A DNA stretch of 64,000 nucleotides from Methylopila capsulata (GTDB lineage Bacteria; Pseudomonadota; Alphaproteobacteria; Rhizobiales; Methylopilaceae). The DNA lies in the NCBI RefSeq assembly GCF_016907975.1, contig NZ_JAFBCY010000002.1, positions 806,001 to 870,000 of the forward strand. Direction: 5' to 3'. Under the pieces are notes generated by a model. The model was not told the origin of the DNA and made no database searches. It worked only from the letters and a program-made list of their open reading frames with translations. Shown one piece after another: positions 1-8,064 of the stretch. The stretch's first letter is position 1, and each line of letters begins with the position of its first letter. A program made the translations under genes and the position numbers.

Positions 1-209
1 GACTGTCGCCCGCCAAGGTCAGCCCGCACGTGCTGCGCCACGCCTTCGCGAGCCATCTCGTGCAGAACGGCGCGGACCTGCGCGCCGTGCAGCAGATGCT
101 CGGCCACGCCGACATCGCGACGACGCAGATCTACACCCACGTTCTCGACGAGCGCGCCCGAGCGATGGTGCGCGACCTGCATCCGTTGGGGGACGCGGAG
201 ACCGTTTGA
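1..209 (+). CDS. xerD: Tyrosine recombinase XerD, C-terminal end (5' truncated by window edge)
   Basis: Only the last 68 residues are visible; the reading frame starts at base 3. They hold the C-terminal catalytic part of a tyrosine recombinase: an H-x-x-R box ([11 protein letters not shown]), a following LGHADIATT segment and the nucleophilic tyrosine in QIYTHV, in the order and spacing of the XerC/XerD family. With XerC this enzyme resolves chromosome dimers at dif. The choice of XerD over XerC or a phage integrase rests mainly on accA lying directly downstream, an arrangement usual for xerD in Hyphomicrobiales; no phage genes are near. Confidence 0.85.
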   Translation, partial: LSPAKVSPHVLRHAFASHLVQNGADLRAVQQMLGHADIATTQIYTHVLDERARAMVRDLHPLGDAETV

Positions 210-313
210 CCGCCGCGCCTTGACTTTCGTAGGCCTCGCAAACCAAGTTGCGCCCGCTCCGCAAGGACCAGCGCCCCCTTTTGCCCCGGCGCATGCGGCG
301 CGGAGCGGAGCCT

Positions 314-1267
314 ATGAAAAGCTATCTCGATTTCGAAAAGCCGGTCGCCGAGCTGCAGGCCAAGATCGCTGAACTCCGAACCCTCGGCGAGGGCGGCGAC
401 GCGGTCGCGATCGACGAGGAGATCTCCCGCCTCGAGGCCAAGTCGGTCGCGGCGCTGAAGGAGCTCTACGCGAATCTGACGCCGTGGCAGAAGACGCTGG
501 TGGCGCGGCATCCGAACCGGCCGCACTTCGTCGACTTCGTCCAGGGCCTCGTCGAGGACTTCACCCCGCTCGCGGGCGACCGGAAATTCTCCGAGGACGA
601 AGCGATCGTCGGCGGCGTCGGACGCTTCCGCGGCGAGGCCGTCATGGTCATCGGCCAGGAGAAGGGCGCGGACACCACGTCCCGCCTCAAGCACAACTTC
701 GGCATGGCGAAGCCCGAGGGCTACCGCAAGGCGGTGCGCCTGATGGAGACGGCGGATCGCTTCGGCCTGCCGGTGATCGCTCTTGTCGACACCGCAGGGG
801 CCTTCCCCGGCATCGAGGCGGAGGAGCGCGGCCAGGCCGAGGCGATCGCCCGCTCGACGGAAGCCTGCCTCAACCTGACCGTCCCGAACGTCGCGGTCGT
901 CATCGGCGAGGGCGGCTCCGGCGGAGCGATCGCGATCGCGACCGCCAACGCCGTGCTGATGCTGGAGCATTCGATCTACAGCGTGATCTCGCCCGAGGGC
1001 GCGGCCTCGATCCTGTGGCGCGACGCCGCGAAGGCGCAGGACGCCGCGACCAACATGAAGATCACATCGGCGGACCTGCTCCGCCTGGGCGTGATCGACG
1101 GCGTGGTGGCCGAGCCGCTCGGCGGCGCGCACCGGGCGCCGGACGTGGTGATCAAGGCCGCCGGCGACGCCATCGCCGGCGCGCTCGCGCGCTTCTCCAA
1201 CATGGCTCCCGAGCAGATCCGGGACGAGCGCCGGCGGAAATTCCTGGCGATCGGCCGTTCCCTCTGA
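314..1267 (+). CDS. accA: Acetyl-CoA carboxylase carboxyltransferase subunit alpha
   Basis: 317 residues, the normal AccA length. It opens MKSYLDFEKPVAELQAKI, typical of the family, and contains the carboxyltransferase crotonase-type fold with the GEGGSGGAIAIA glycine-rich stretch and the VISPEGAASILWRD segment that shapes the carboxybiotin/acyl-CoA site. With AccD it transfers CO2 from biotin on AccB to acetyl-CoA, giving malonyl-CoA for fatty acid synthesis in the cytoplasm. The ATG at 314 is preferred because a GGAG ribosome site lies just upstream and the protein then starts where the family starts; an in-frame extension to 248 has no such support. Confidence 0.97.
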   Translation: MKSYLDFEKPVAELQAKIAELRTLGEGGDAVAIDEEISRLEAKSVAALKELYANLTPWQKTLVARHPNRPHFVDFVQGLVEDFTPLAGDRKFSEDEAIVGGVGRFRGEAVMVIGQEKGADTTSRLKHNFGMAKPEGYRKAVRLMETADRFGLPVIALVDTAGAFPGIEAEERGQAEAIARSTEACLNLTVPNVAVVIGEGGSGGAIAIATANAVLMLEHSIYSVISPEGAASILWRDAAKAQDAATNMKITSADLLRLGVIDGVVAEPLGGAHRAPDVVIKAAGDAIAGALARFSNMAPEQIRDERRRKFLAIGRSL

Positions 1268-1294
1268 GCGTCTTTTGGACGTCGTCAACGATTC

Positions 1295-1321
1295 GGTAAG
1301 CTTGCGGTAACCTGCAGGTAA
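1295..1321. repeat. Three GGTAA direct repeats phased at 11 bp upstream of the YkuD-type gene
   Basis: GGTAA occurs at 1295, 1306 and 1317, exactly 11 bp apart, followed by related GTTAAG at 1333 and CGTAAG at 1349. The set lies in the 116-bp gap between accA and the lipoprotein gene at 1384. Spacing of about one helical turn puts the copies on one DNA face, as for a cooperatively bound protein. No known regulator is assigned; chance is possible in so short a motif. Confidence 0.45.
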
Positions 1322-1383
1322 GGGTATCGATCGTTAAGTTCGGGAACGCGTAAGCCGTCGTCCGCCGTCCTCGGGGCCTCTCA

Positions 1384-2928
1384 ATGTCCGTCGTTCGCTC
1401 AGCGTTCGCCGCCGTCGCAGCACTCGCCGCGCTCACCGTGGCGGGCTGCAAGGACGAGCAGGCGACCACCGCACGCAGCATCCAGTCCATTCCCGCGGCG
1501 ACTGTGGCTCTGATGTCCGAGAAGGGCATGAAGCGCACGGACCCAATGCTCCTCCGCATCTACAAGGAGGAGTCGAAGGCCGAGGTCTGGAAGAAGCGCA
1601 GCGACGGCCGTTACGCCCTGCTGAAGAGCTACGACATCTGCCGCTGGTCGGGGACGCTCGGTCCCAAGATCAAGGAAGGCGACAAGCAGGCGCCCGAGGG
1701 CTTCTACTCCGTCGGTCCGGCGCAGATGAACCCGCGCTCGAACTACTACCTGTCGTTCAACATCGGCTTTCCCAACAAGTATGATCAGGCGCTGGGCCGC
1801 TCCGGCCGCCACCTGATGGTGCACGGCGACTGCCTCTCGGCGGGCTGCTACGCCATGACCGACGCCCAGATCGCCGAGATCTACGCCCTCGCCCGCGAGT
1901 CCTTCGCCGGCGGGCAGAAGGCGTTCCAGGTGCAGGCGCTGCCGTTCCGCATGACGGCTGAGAACATGGCGCGCCGCCGCAACAACCCGAACATCGCGTT
2001 CTGGCGGAACCTGAAGGAAGGCTCGGACAACTTCGAGGTGACGAAACTCGAGCCGAAGGTGGACGCCTGCGGGAAGAAATACGTCTTCAACGCCTCGGCG
2101 GGTCCGCTCTCGAGCTTCGAGCCGTCCGCGGCCTGCCCGACCTACACGGTGCAGCCGGAGATCGCGAAGGCGGTCGCCGCCAAGAAGCGCGCCGACGACG
2201 CGGTGATCGCCGCCCTGACCAAATCGATGGAACCGGCGCCGGAGTACGTCGCGCAGAACGGTCGCATGCGCCGCTCGCTCGACCAGCCCATCATCCAGAT
2301 CGCCGCCGTGACGCCGTCGTCCTCGACCTCCGCCTCATCGGCCCAGGCCTTCGGGCCCGACGCCGGGACCGCGCGCGCGCTCGGAACGCCGCTCGGCGCC
2401 ACGGGTCCGGCCACGCAGCAGATCGCGACCGTGGCGCTCCACACGCCCGTGCCGCCGGCCAATCCTGATCGCGCGCCGGCGTCGCAGGCTGTGGCAGCGG
2501 CGGAGAAGCCCGGCCTCTTCACCCGCATGTTCCGCGGTGACGAGCCCGCGACGACGGCGACGGCCGAGCCGGCGCCCGCGGCGCAGCCTCTGCCCGGCGC
2601 GGCGCCGGTCGTTGTCGCCCGGAAGCCGGCCTCCGGCCGCCGTGAGATCGCCGTCGAGCCCCCGGTGATGGCCTCGGCCGTCTCCCCGGCTCCTGCGGCC
2701 CGCGCCGAGGAGCCGCGCGCGTCCGGCATCGGCGGATGGGTGCGCAGCGTCGGCGGTCTGTTCGGCCGCGCCGAGGAACCCGCCCCGCAGCCGGCTCAGG
2801 TCGTGCCGACGTCCGCGCCCGAGGCCGCGCCGAAGCCGCGCGAGCGCTCGGCCCGCGCGCCGGACGCCTTCCAGCCGACGTCGAAGCTCGACCCGCGCGT
2901 CACGCCGGCCTTCGCCGCCTTCCAATAA
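1384..2928 (+). CDS. L,D-transpeptidase (YkuD/YafK-type) family lipoprotein with long Pro/Ala-rich tail
   Basis: 514 residues. The N-terminus is a lipoprotein signal ending in the lipobox LTVAGC (Cys22). A YkuD-type catalytic motif follows: His147 in HGDCLSAGC and the catalytic Cys155. In this family the fold either forms 3-3 (or protein-peptidoglycan) cross-links or, in YafK/DpaA, cleaves the diaminopimelate-lipoprotein bond. From about residue 270 to the end the sequence is low-complexity, rich in Ala, Pro and Ser, and probably an unstructured periplasmic spacer. This is a periplasmic cell-wall enzyme; transpeptidase versus hydrolase activity cannot be settled here. The ATG at 1384 places the signal peptide correctly. 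Confidence 0.85.
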   Translation: MSVVRSAFAAVAALAALTVAGCKDEQATTARSIQSIPAATVALMSEKGMKRTDPMLLRIYKEESKAEVWKKRSDGRYALLKSYDICRWSGTLGPKIKEGDKQAPEGFYSVGPAQMNPRSNYYLSFNIGFPNKYDQALGRSGRHLMVHGDCLSAGCYAMTDAQIAEIYALARESFAGGQKAFQVQALPFRMTAENMARRRNNPNIAFWRNLKEGSDNFEVTKLEPKVDACGKKYVFNASAGPLSSFEPSAACPTYTVQPEIAKAVAAKKRADDAVIAALTKSMEPAPEYVAQNGRMRRSLDQPIIQIAAVTPSSSTSASSAQAFGPDAGTARALGTPLGATGPATQQIATVALHTPVPPANPDRAPASQAVAAAEKPGLFTRMFRGDEPATTATAEPAPAAQPLPGAAPVVVARKPASGRREIAVEPPVMASAVSPAPAARAEEPRASGIGGWVRSVGGLFGRAEEPAPQPAQVVPTSAPEAAPKPRERSARAPDAFQPTSKLDPRVTPAFAAFQ

Positions 2929-3068
2929 GCCCAGCGGCGACGGTCGCGTCTCAACGGACGCCTCGCCCCTGAGGCTTAAGAGGCGTGTCGGGGGGCGCGG
3001 AAGCGCGGCCGCCACGTTGGCGATCGACCAGAATCTCCGGTCCGACCGTCGCGCCAAGACGCCACGAC

Positions 3069-4898
3069 TCACGCTTCGAATTCGCCAGCCGTTGCAACGG
3101 GCGCCGTCGCCGCGCGGGGCGCGTCCGCGAGGTCGACCCGTTGTGGCTTGAGCAGCGTCAGACGTCCGTCGGCGGCCCCGAAGCGCTGGATCCAGAAATG
3201 GGGCCGCCCCATCACCGGCGACGGCGCGGAGATGATGCGGAGGTCGCCGCAGCGGCCGGTCCAGTCGACGTGGCGATGGCCATGCATCACCACCACGCGG
3301 CGCGCCGCGGGCTTCAGCTGCCGAAGAAACCAGCTGCCGTTGATCAGCGCCGTGCCGATGCGCTCCGACAGCGAGCGCGTCGGTCGGGGGTACTCCACGA
3401 GATGGTGGTGCAGCGCCACCAGCCAGCTGGCCTCGGGATGGGCGCGGATGACGGCGGTCGTCCGGCGTTCCTGCTCCGCGGGGAGCATGCCGAGCGCGTT
3501 GGTGAAGGAGAAATGCGTGTCGGCGTTGGAGTTGAGCAGGATCACTCCGAGCCCGTCGGGCGTGTCGGGCAGGCGCACCATGGGAAACGCCTCGTCCCAC
3601 AGCGTGCTGACGTCGCGCCCGCGCTTGCCGCGGCCCGTGCGCACGAAGGTCGCAAGCGCTTGCGCATGGGGCTCGAGCCACTCCGCCAGGGTCGCGTCGA
3701 ACGTGGCCTTGGGCCCGGCCACGACCACCCGCTCCGCCTGAAGGTCCGCGAGCAGGCCAAGCGCGCGCAACTCGCGCAGACGCTTGCCCGGCGAGAACGG
3801 CAGGTCGAGCCGCGCCGGGTTCGCGCGGTCCACGACGTTGACGTCATGGTTGCCGGGGAGGAACAGCATCCGCGCGCGCAGCGCGGGGTCCAGCGTCTCG
3901 AGCGCCTCCAGGAACTCCGCCCATTCCGACGAGCGCCCCGCGTCGGTCATGTCGCCGGTGACCAGCACGAGGTCGAGCGGCTCCGCGGCGTCAGCCCGCG
4001 CCAACGCCTCGAACGTGGCCGCCAGCCGCGCGTTGCCCTGAGGCCCTGCGCGGCCGCTCTCGATGCGGAAACCGAAGCGCTCGCCGACGGCGTGCAGGTC
4101 GGACAGGTGCGCGACCCGCCAAACCTTTCCGCCGGCCTCGGGGTCGTGGCTCTCCAGCGTCCTCGGCTGCCCCATCGCGGCGTCGGCTGCGCCCCAGGCC
4201 AGCGATCCGCCGGCCACATAGGCGCCGAACAGAACGACGCTGTTCGCGAAGGACGCGCCGAGCAGGGTGAGCGGGGACGCCAGATCGCCCCAGGAGCCGA
4301 TCCAGCGGGAATGCGGCCAGGCCAACCAGGCCGCGGCCCCTGCGAGACACGACATCAGGACCGCCGCCGCGACCGCGGTGACCTGGCCCACCCGCGCGCC
4401 GTCCCGCCGGAACCACAGCGACAACCGGCGCCCCACGAAATGGCGCATGGCCTCCCGGCACAGCACGAAGCTCGGCTGCACCGCGAGGGCGTTCAGGGAC
4501 CAGAAGCTTCGCTCGGCCAATCGGAAGGCCGGCCGGCCGCCCACGCCTGCGACGATCAAGGCCGCGGCGAGCGCCACGAAGGGCGCAACCCCGCTGAAGG
4601 CCTCCAGAGCGGTGCGCGAGACCGTCGACATCCAGGCCGTCGCCGCGAGCGGCGCGACCCCCAGCAACAGACAGGGCAGCCCGACCAGCAACAGCCAGGA
4701 CAGGAGCAGCTTGGGCAGGCTGATCTCGACCAGCACCCACCCGGCCAGCGAGGCGAGCGACCAGACCTTGGTGCTCGACGCGTCGTCCTCGACGTCGCCG
4801 CGGCGCGGATCGATGAGGGGCGGCATGGGATCCCGTCGGGAGGAGGCGCGGGTCGCGTCCAGGGACGATATCGGCTTTTCGGATCTACGAGTCTCCAC
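3069..4898 (-). CDS. Membrane-anchored calcineurin-like metallophosphoesterase
   Basis: 609 residues with two parts. Residues ~50-240 hold about four hydrophobic segments (around 52-90, 105-120, 172-194 and 210-236). Residues ~260-600 are a metallophosphoesterase domain with all the metal-binding blocks in order: SDLH (Asp267, His269), GDMTD (Asp316), GNHD (349-352), LHHHL and the terminal MHGHRH. The substrate is unknown; the family includes phosphodiesterases, nucleotidases and UDP-diacylglucosamine hydrolases. The start is uncertain: a GTG at 4898 follows AGGAG very closely, while the ATG at 4826 has no clear ribosome site. It is transcribed toward the lipoprotein gene and is not in a visible operon. 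Confidence 0.8.
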   Translation of the reverse strand: METRRSEKPISSLDATRASSRRDPMPPLIDPRRGDVEDDASSTKVWSLASLAGWVLVEISLPKLLLSWLLLVGLPCLLLGVAPLAATAWMSTVSRTALEAFSGVAPFVALAAALIVAGVGGRPAFRLAERSFWSLNALAVQPSFVLCREAMRHFVGRRLSLWFRRDGARVGQVTAVAAAVLMSCLAGAAAWLAWPHSRWIGSWGDLASPLTLLGASFANSVVLFGAYVAGGSLAWGAADAAMGQPRTLESHDPEAGGKVWRVAHLSDLHAVGERFGFRIESGRAGPQGNARLAATFEALARADAAEPLDLVLVTGDMTDAGRSSEWAEFLEALETLDPALRARMLFLPGNHDVNVVDRANPARLDLPFSPGKRLRELRALGLLADLQAERVVVAGPKATFDATLAEWLEPHAQALATFVRTGRGKRGRDVSTLWDEAFPMVRLPDTPDGLGVILLNSNADTHFSFTNALGMLPAEQERRTTAVIRAHPEASWLVALHHHLVEYPRPTRSLSERIGTALINGSWFLRQLKPAARRVVVMHGHRHVDWTGRCGDLRIISAPSPVMGRPHFWIQRFGAADGRLTLLKPQRVDLADAPRAATAPVATAGEFEA

Positions 4899-5243
4899 CT
4901 GCTCCTAATCCACTGAATTTCAAGCGATATCGATCCGACAGGCGGTCTGCGGTCTCGCAAGGACCGGGCCTCGCGGCGCGATCAGGTTGCGCGCGTCGGG
5001 CTCGGACGGGCGCGCTTCGATCAACGCCCGCTGGCGGGCGAAGACGCAAGACCGCGATGTCCCATCTCACGGATCCGTTCACCCCTTCTCGCCATCAGAC
5101 GTTCCGGACGCGTTCGACGCCGCGCGCGAGGCGCCGTCGCCGGGCCGCTCGCGGAGGACGAAGGCCTTCCGGGACGTCTCGTCTGCCGAGCCGCGACGGC
5201 CAAGGCCTTGGTCCGTCAGAACCGCGGGGGTGCAGCCTGAGCG
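4899..5243. other. 345-bp intergenic stretch, no gene seen
   Basis: It lies between the metallophosphoesterase start and the end of the sox operon. The reading frames across it are arginine-rich and composition-driven, with no ribosome site, conserved motif or tRNA-like cloverleaf. It probably holds the metallophosphoesterase promoter and the sox operon 3' end; no convincing hairpin plus T-run terminator was found. Confidence 0.5.
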
Positions 5244-5762
5244 TCACCCGACCTTGACGTAGGCGAAGCCTTTGGTCTGGAGGGCGGCAACGGTCGCGAC
5301 GCCAGACGGCACGAAAGAGATGAAGTCCGCCGTTCGCGCCCGCGACGGGTCCAGCTTGTTGCGCTTGAAGGTGATCTCGCAGAGATGGACCTTCAGGCCG
5401 TTCTTCGAGAGCGAGCTCGCCCGCTCGAACAGCTCCGGCGGCAGCGTCTCGCTCTTCCATTGCGTGTCGTCGAGCGTGTCGAGGAAGAACTTGATGCCGC
5501 CGCCATGCGCCACGAGCGCGATCTGAAGAGCGAACGGATCTCCGTTGTAAGCGGAGTAGTGGTTCGAGATGTTGTTGAGGGTCTGATCGAAACGAGCGAC
5601 GTCGCCGAAATCACAATGGTAGAGGGCGGCGACCTCGCCTTCCTTCTTGATGTCGTCGAGCCCGAGATGGACAGGGGCAGCGATCGCGCGCCCGGTCGCC
5701 GCAGCCGCGCCGCCCAGCGCCGCTCCGGCCATTATGGCTCTCCTGCTGATCTCGCTCGCCAT
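5244..5762 (-). CDS. Exported DsrE/DsrF-family sulfur-relay protein of the sox operon
   Basis: 172 residues. The N-terminus (MASEISRRAIMAGAALGG) is a twin-arginine-type signal running to about residue 29, so the protein should act in the periplasm. The rest matches the DsrE/DsrF/TusD-like fold: an ALVAHGGGIKFFLD block and a cysteine (Cys128, in KVHLCEI) at the site where DsrE-like proteins carry a persulfide; Cys50 is a second candidate. Cytoplasmic DsrE/TusD proteins pass sulfane sulfur between carriers. An exported version at the end of a sox operon may handle sulfur released from SoxYZ or the sulfide dehydrogenase; that role is inference. It starts 25 bp after soxF and is surely co-transcribed. 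Confidence 0.82.
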   Translation of the reverse strand: MASEISRRAIMAGAALGGAAAATGRAIAAPVHLGLDDIKKEGEVAALYHCDFGDVARFDQTLNNISNHYSAYNGDPFALQIALVAHGGGIKFFLDTLDDTQWKSETLPPELFERASSLSKNGLKVHLCEITFKRNKLDPSRARTADFISFVPSGVATVAALQTKGFAYVKVG

Positions 5763-5787
5763 CGCGCTCTCCTTTTGGGTTAGGTTT

Positions 5788-7059
5788 TCACCCGAAGACG
5801 TCCGCGGTCATCGCGGCGTACCAGGCGTCAGCTTCGGCGACATTGCGCCGTCGGACCTCGTCGGGCTCGCCTGTGTCCGACACGAAGCCGGCGACCTCTT
5901 TGATCATGTCCCCGCGCGCCTCATAGACGCCGTCGACCTTCACGCAGTCTGTGGGCGCGATCAGGCTCCAGCAGGTGCTCTCGTAACGCGCCGGGAAACT
6001 CGGGGCGCCCGCGAGATCCGCGAGCGCTGCGAGCGCCGCCACCTTCGCCTGGCTGTTCGCGGCGAAGCCGGACTTCGGCATGTCGCCGGCGATCGCAGCG
6101 TCGCCGACCACGAAGACGGAAGGGTCGAACGTGGACCGCATGCTCGAGGGGTCGATCGGGCAATAGCCGGTCGCGTTCGCGAGCCCTGCATCGCGGGTGA
6201 TCCAACCCGCCCGCTGCGCCGGGATGACGTTGACAAGGTCCGCGCGACGCTCTTCGAAGTCCGTCGTCACGGTCATCGCCGAAGGATCGACGCCCTTGAT
6301 CCCGCCGTGGATCGTCGGGTCCTGCCATTCGACGACGCCGGGATAGCGTCCGTCCCAGCCCTCCTGGAACAGCGCCATCTTCGAGAACTTGTCCTTCGGG
6401 TCGAGAACAATGATGCGCGCCTTCGGCTTGCCGGCGGCGCGAAGCGCGTGCGCCATCATGGAGACGCGCTCGTAGGGCCCCGGCGGGCACCGGTAGGGAT
6501 TGGGCGGCGCGATCATGACGATCAGACCGCCGTCGGGCACGGCGTCGAGCTTCGACTTCAGAAGCCTCGTCTGAGGCCCCGCCTTCCAGGCGTGCGGCAT
6601 GACCTCGGCCGCCGCCTCGGAATAGCCCGGCACGGACGCGTAATCGAGGTCGATCCCCGGCGACAGGATCAGCCGATCGTATGGCAGGGGCATTCCGTCC
6701 GACAGCTCCACGAGCTTCCGTTCGCGGTCGATATGCTCGGCGGCCGCGCGGGCGATCCTGAGCCCGGGGCGCCGCGTCAGCGCGTCGTAGCCATGGACGA
6801 GCGACCCGAACGGCTTCAGACCGCCGAGATAGAGATTGGAGAAGAAGCAGGTCGTGTAGCTCGCCGCCGCTTCGACCAGCGTGACGTCGAGCGACCCCTC
6901 GCCCCAGATCGAGGCGTAGCGCGCAGCCGTGGCGCCGCCGACGCCGCCGCCCACGACGACGAGCCGTCGCCGGCGCGCGCCGCGCGCCCCCGACGCGGAC
7001 GCGAGCGTCGCCGAGAGGCCGGCCAGAACGCCTCTTCGATCGGGCCGCATCGTGGCCAT
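5788..7059 (-). CDS. soxF: Flavocytochrome c sulfide dehydrogenase, flavoprotein subunit (SoxF/FccB)
   Basis: 423 residues. A Tat-like leader (MRPDRRGVLAGLSATLA) precedes the FAD-binding Rossmann motif VVVGGGVGG (35-43). Cys71 in TTCFFSNLYLGG and the cysteine in GYCPIDPSS match the redox-active pair of FccB, which reduces FAD while oxidising sulfide to sulfane sulfur. Electrons pass to the small cytochrome encoded just upstream (7059-7466); the TGATG junction overlaps by one base and suggests coupled translation. MATMRPDRR at 7059 was chosen as the start over longer arginine-rich extensions because of that junction and the correctly placed signal. Confidence 0.93.
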   Translation of the reverse strand: MATMRPDRRGVLAGLSATLASASGARGARRRRLVVVGGGVGGATAARYASIWGEGSLDVTLVEAAASYTTCFFSNLYLGGLKPFGSLVHGYDALTRRPGLRIARAAAEHIDRERKLVELSDGMPLPYDRLILSPGIDLDYASVPGYSEAAAEVMPHAWKAGPQTRLLKSKLDAVPDGGLIVMIAPPNPYRCPPGPYERVSMMAHALRAAGKPKARIIVLDPKDKFSKMALFQEGWDGRYPGVVEWQDPTIHGGIKGVDPSAMTVTTDFEERRADLVNVIPAQRAGWITRDAGLANATGYCPIDPSSMRSTFDPSVFVVGDAAIAGDMPKSGFAANSQAKVAALAALADLAGAPSFPARYESTCWSLIAPTDCVKVDGVYEARGDMIKEVAGFVSDTGEPDEVRRRNVAEADAWYAAMTADVFG

Positions 7060-7466
7060 CAGTCTGGCCGCCGGACGGCAGGAAGCGCGGCGTAATAGCG
7101 AGCCAACGCGTCGATGTCGGCGTCGGCGAGACGGGAGGCGCGCGTGGTCATCACGTCCCGCTTCGGTCCGGCGGCGCGATAGGCGCGCAGCTTGTCCGCG
7201 ATCTCGCCCGCGGGACGTCCCGCGATCGACGGGACGCCGGGGCGCGTCACGCCGGGCTCGTGGCAGGCGGCGCATCCCGCCGCCAGTACGCTTGTCTGCT
7301 CGACGGAGACGCCCGGCTGCCCAGCGGCGGACGCCCCGCAGAAGACGCCGAACGCCGCCGCGCAGATAGCGGCGCTCCAACCGCGGCGGTCACTCGACCC
7401 CCGCGCTTGGCTTCTCGTCCTTGTTGTCCTTCTGATCGTCTGGCGTGACGTCAAGGATAGCCGCAT
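7059..7466 (-). CDS. soxE: Monohaem c-type cytochrome, SoxE-like partner of SoxF
   Basis: 135 residues with one haem-attachment site CAACH (Cys65-His69) and a likely axial Met in KRDVMTTR; the body resembles the small class I cytochrome subunit of flavocytochrome c. A hydrophobic export segment (about 30-48) follows an unusually long arginine-rich head. The only ATG in frame lies at 7466, 77 bp inside soxD; no GTG or TTG occurs nearer, so either the genes truly overlap or a rarer start is used. FccA of phototrophs and many SoxE proteins carry two haems; this one has one. It sits between soxD and soxF, so it should accept SoxF electrons in the periplasm. Confidence 0.83.
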   Translation of the reverse strand: MRLSLTSRQTIRRTTRTRSQARGSSDRRGWSAAICAAAFGVFCGASAAGQPGVSVEQTSVLAAGCAACHEPGVTRPGVPSIAGRPAGEIADKLRAYRAAGPKRDVMTTRASRLADADIDALARYYAALPAVRRPD

Positions 7467-8064
7467 GACCTGTGACCTCGACCTTCGCCTTGCAGTTCGA
7501 CATGCAAGGGTCGGTTCTCCAGAACGCCTTCTCGGTCGTCTCGCGATCGTCGTCGTAGAAGTTTTTCTCGTTCGGCAGATCCTTGGGGAAATTCTCTCTC
7601 GAAAGCACGAAATCGCTGGGAACGAGATCGTTTAAATTCATGAGATAGGCGGTGAGCGCATAGACCTCGTCGGGATTGAGCGACTGGGCTTCGCCGAAAG
7701 GCATGGCGCGGTGGATGTAGTCGTAGACCGTGGAGGCGTACGGCCAGAAGGATCCGATCGTTTTCTCCGGTCGATCGGACGTCAGGCTGTCCTTGCCGCC
7801 TGCGAGCACCGGCCAACGGCCGGCTCCTTCGCCGAATTCGCCATGGCAGATCGAACACTTGGTCTGGAACAGGGCCTCGCCGTCGCTGACCGATCCCTTG
7901 CCCTCCGGGAGCCCCTGGCCGTCGGGACGGACGTCGATGTCCCAGGCCTTGATCTCCTCGGACAGCGCCGGGCGTCCGAGCCCGACTTTTTCGCTCGCGC
8001 ACGCAGCGCCGGGAAATGCGGCCGCAAGCGCCAGCAGCACGATCGCCTTAGCCGACTTCGACAT
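7390..8064 (-). CDS. soxD: Sulfane dehydrogenase cytochrome subunit SoxD (monohaem form)
   Basis: 224 residues with a Sec signal (MSKSAKAIVLLALAAAFPGAA), one haem motif CSICHG (Cys70-His74) and the AMPFGEAQSL segment carrying the axial Met, both hallmarks of SoxD. A late PCMSNC motif is also typical. The Paracoccus protein is longer with a second haem domain; this is the short monohaem class. SoxD takes the six electrons released when SoxC oxidises the SoxY-bound sulfane sulfur. It overlaps the end of soxC by 17 bp. The C-terminal 20 residues are charged and low complexity. Confidence 0.93.
   Translation of the reverse strand: MSKSAKAIVLLALAAAFPGAACASEKVGLGRPALSEEIKAWDIDVRPDGQGLPEGKGSVSDGEALFQTKCSICHGEFGEGAGRWPVLAGGKDSLTSDRPEKTIGSFWPYASTVYDYIHRAMPFGEAQSLNPDEVYALTAYLMNLNDLVPSDFVLSRENFPKDLPNEKNFYDDDRETTEKAFWRTDPCMSNCKAKVEVTGHAAILDVTPDDQKDNKDEKPSAGVE

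Noticed and set aside
1-209. Integrase of a mobile element at the left edge
   Set aside because: The tyrosine recombinase end is followed directly by accA with no att-like repeat or phage gene, which fits chromosomal xerD.
131-1288. Long open frame on the minus strand across accA
   Set aside because: It is the mirror of a GC-rich gene with G/C at third positions; Arg/Ala/Gly-biased, with no ribosome site or motif, whereas the plus strand is clearly AccA.
2960-2992. Possible terminator after the YkuD-type gene (ACGCCTC ... GAGGCGT)
   Set aside because: The stem is only 7 bp with a 15-base loop and no T-run.
2985-4916. 643-residue plus-strand frame over the metallophosphoesterase
   Set aside because: Arg/Gly/Gln-biased with no domain; the minus strand carries every phosphoesterase motif.
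4899-5243. Small gene in the gap beside the sox operon
   Set aside because: Candidate frames are arginine-rich, lack ribosome sites and show no motif.
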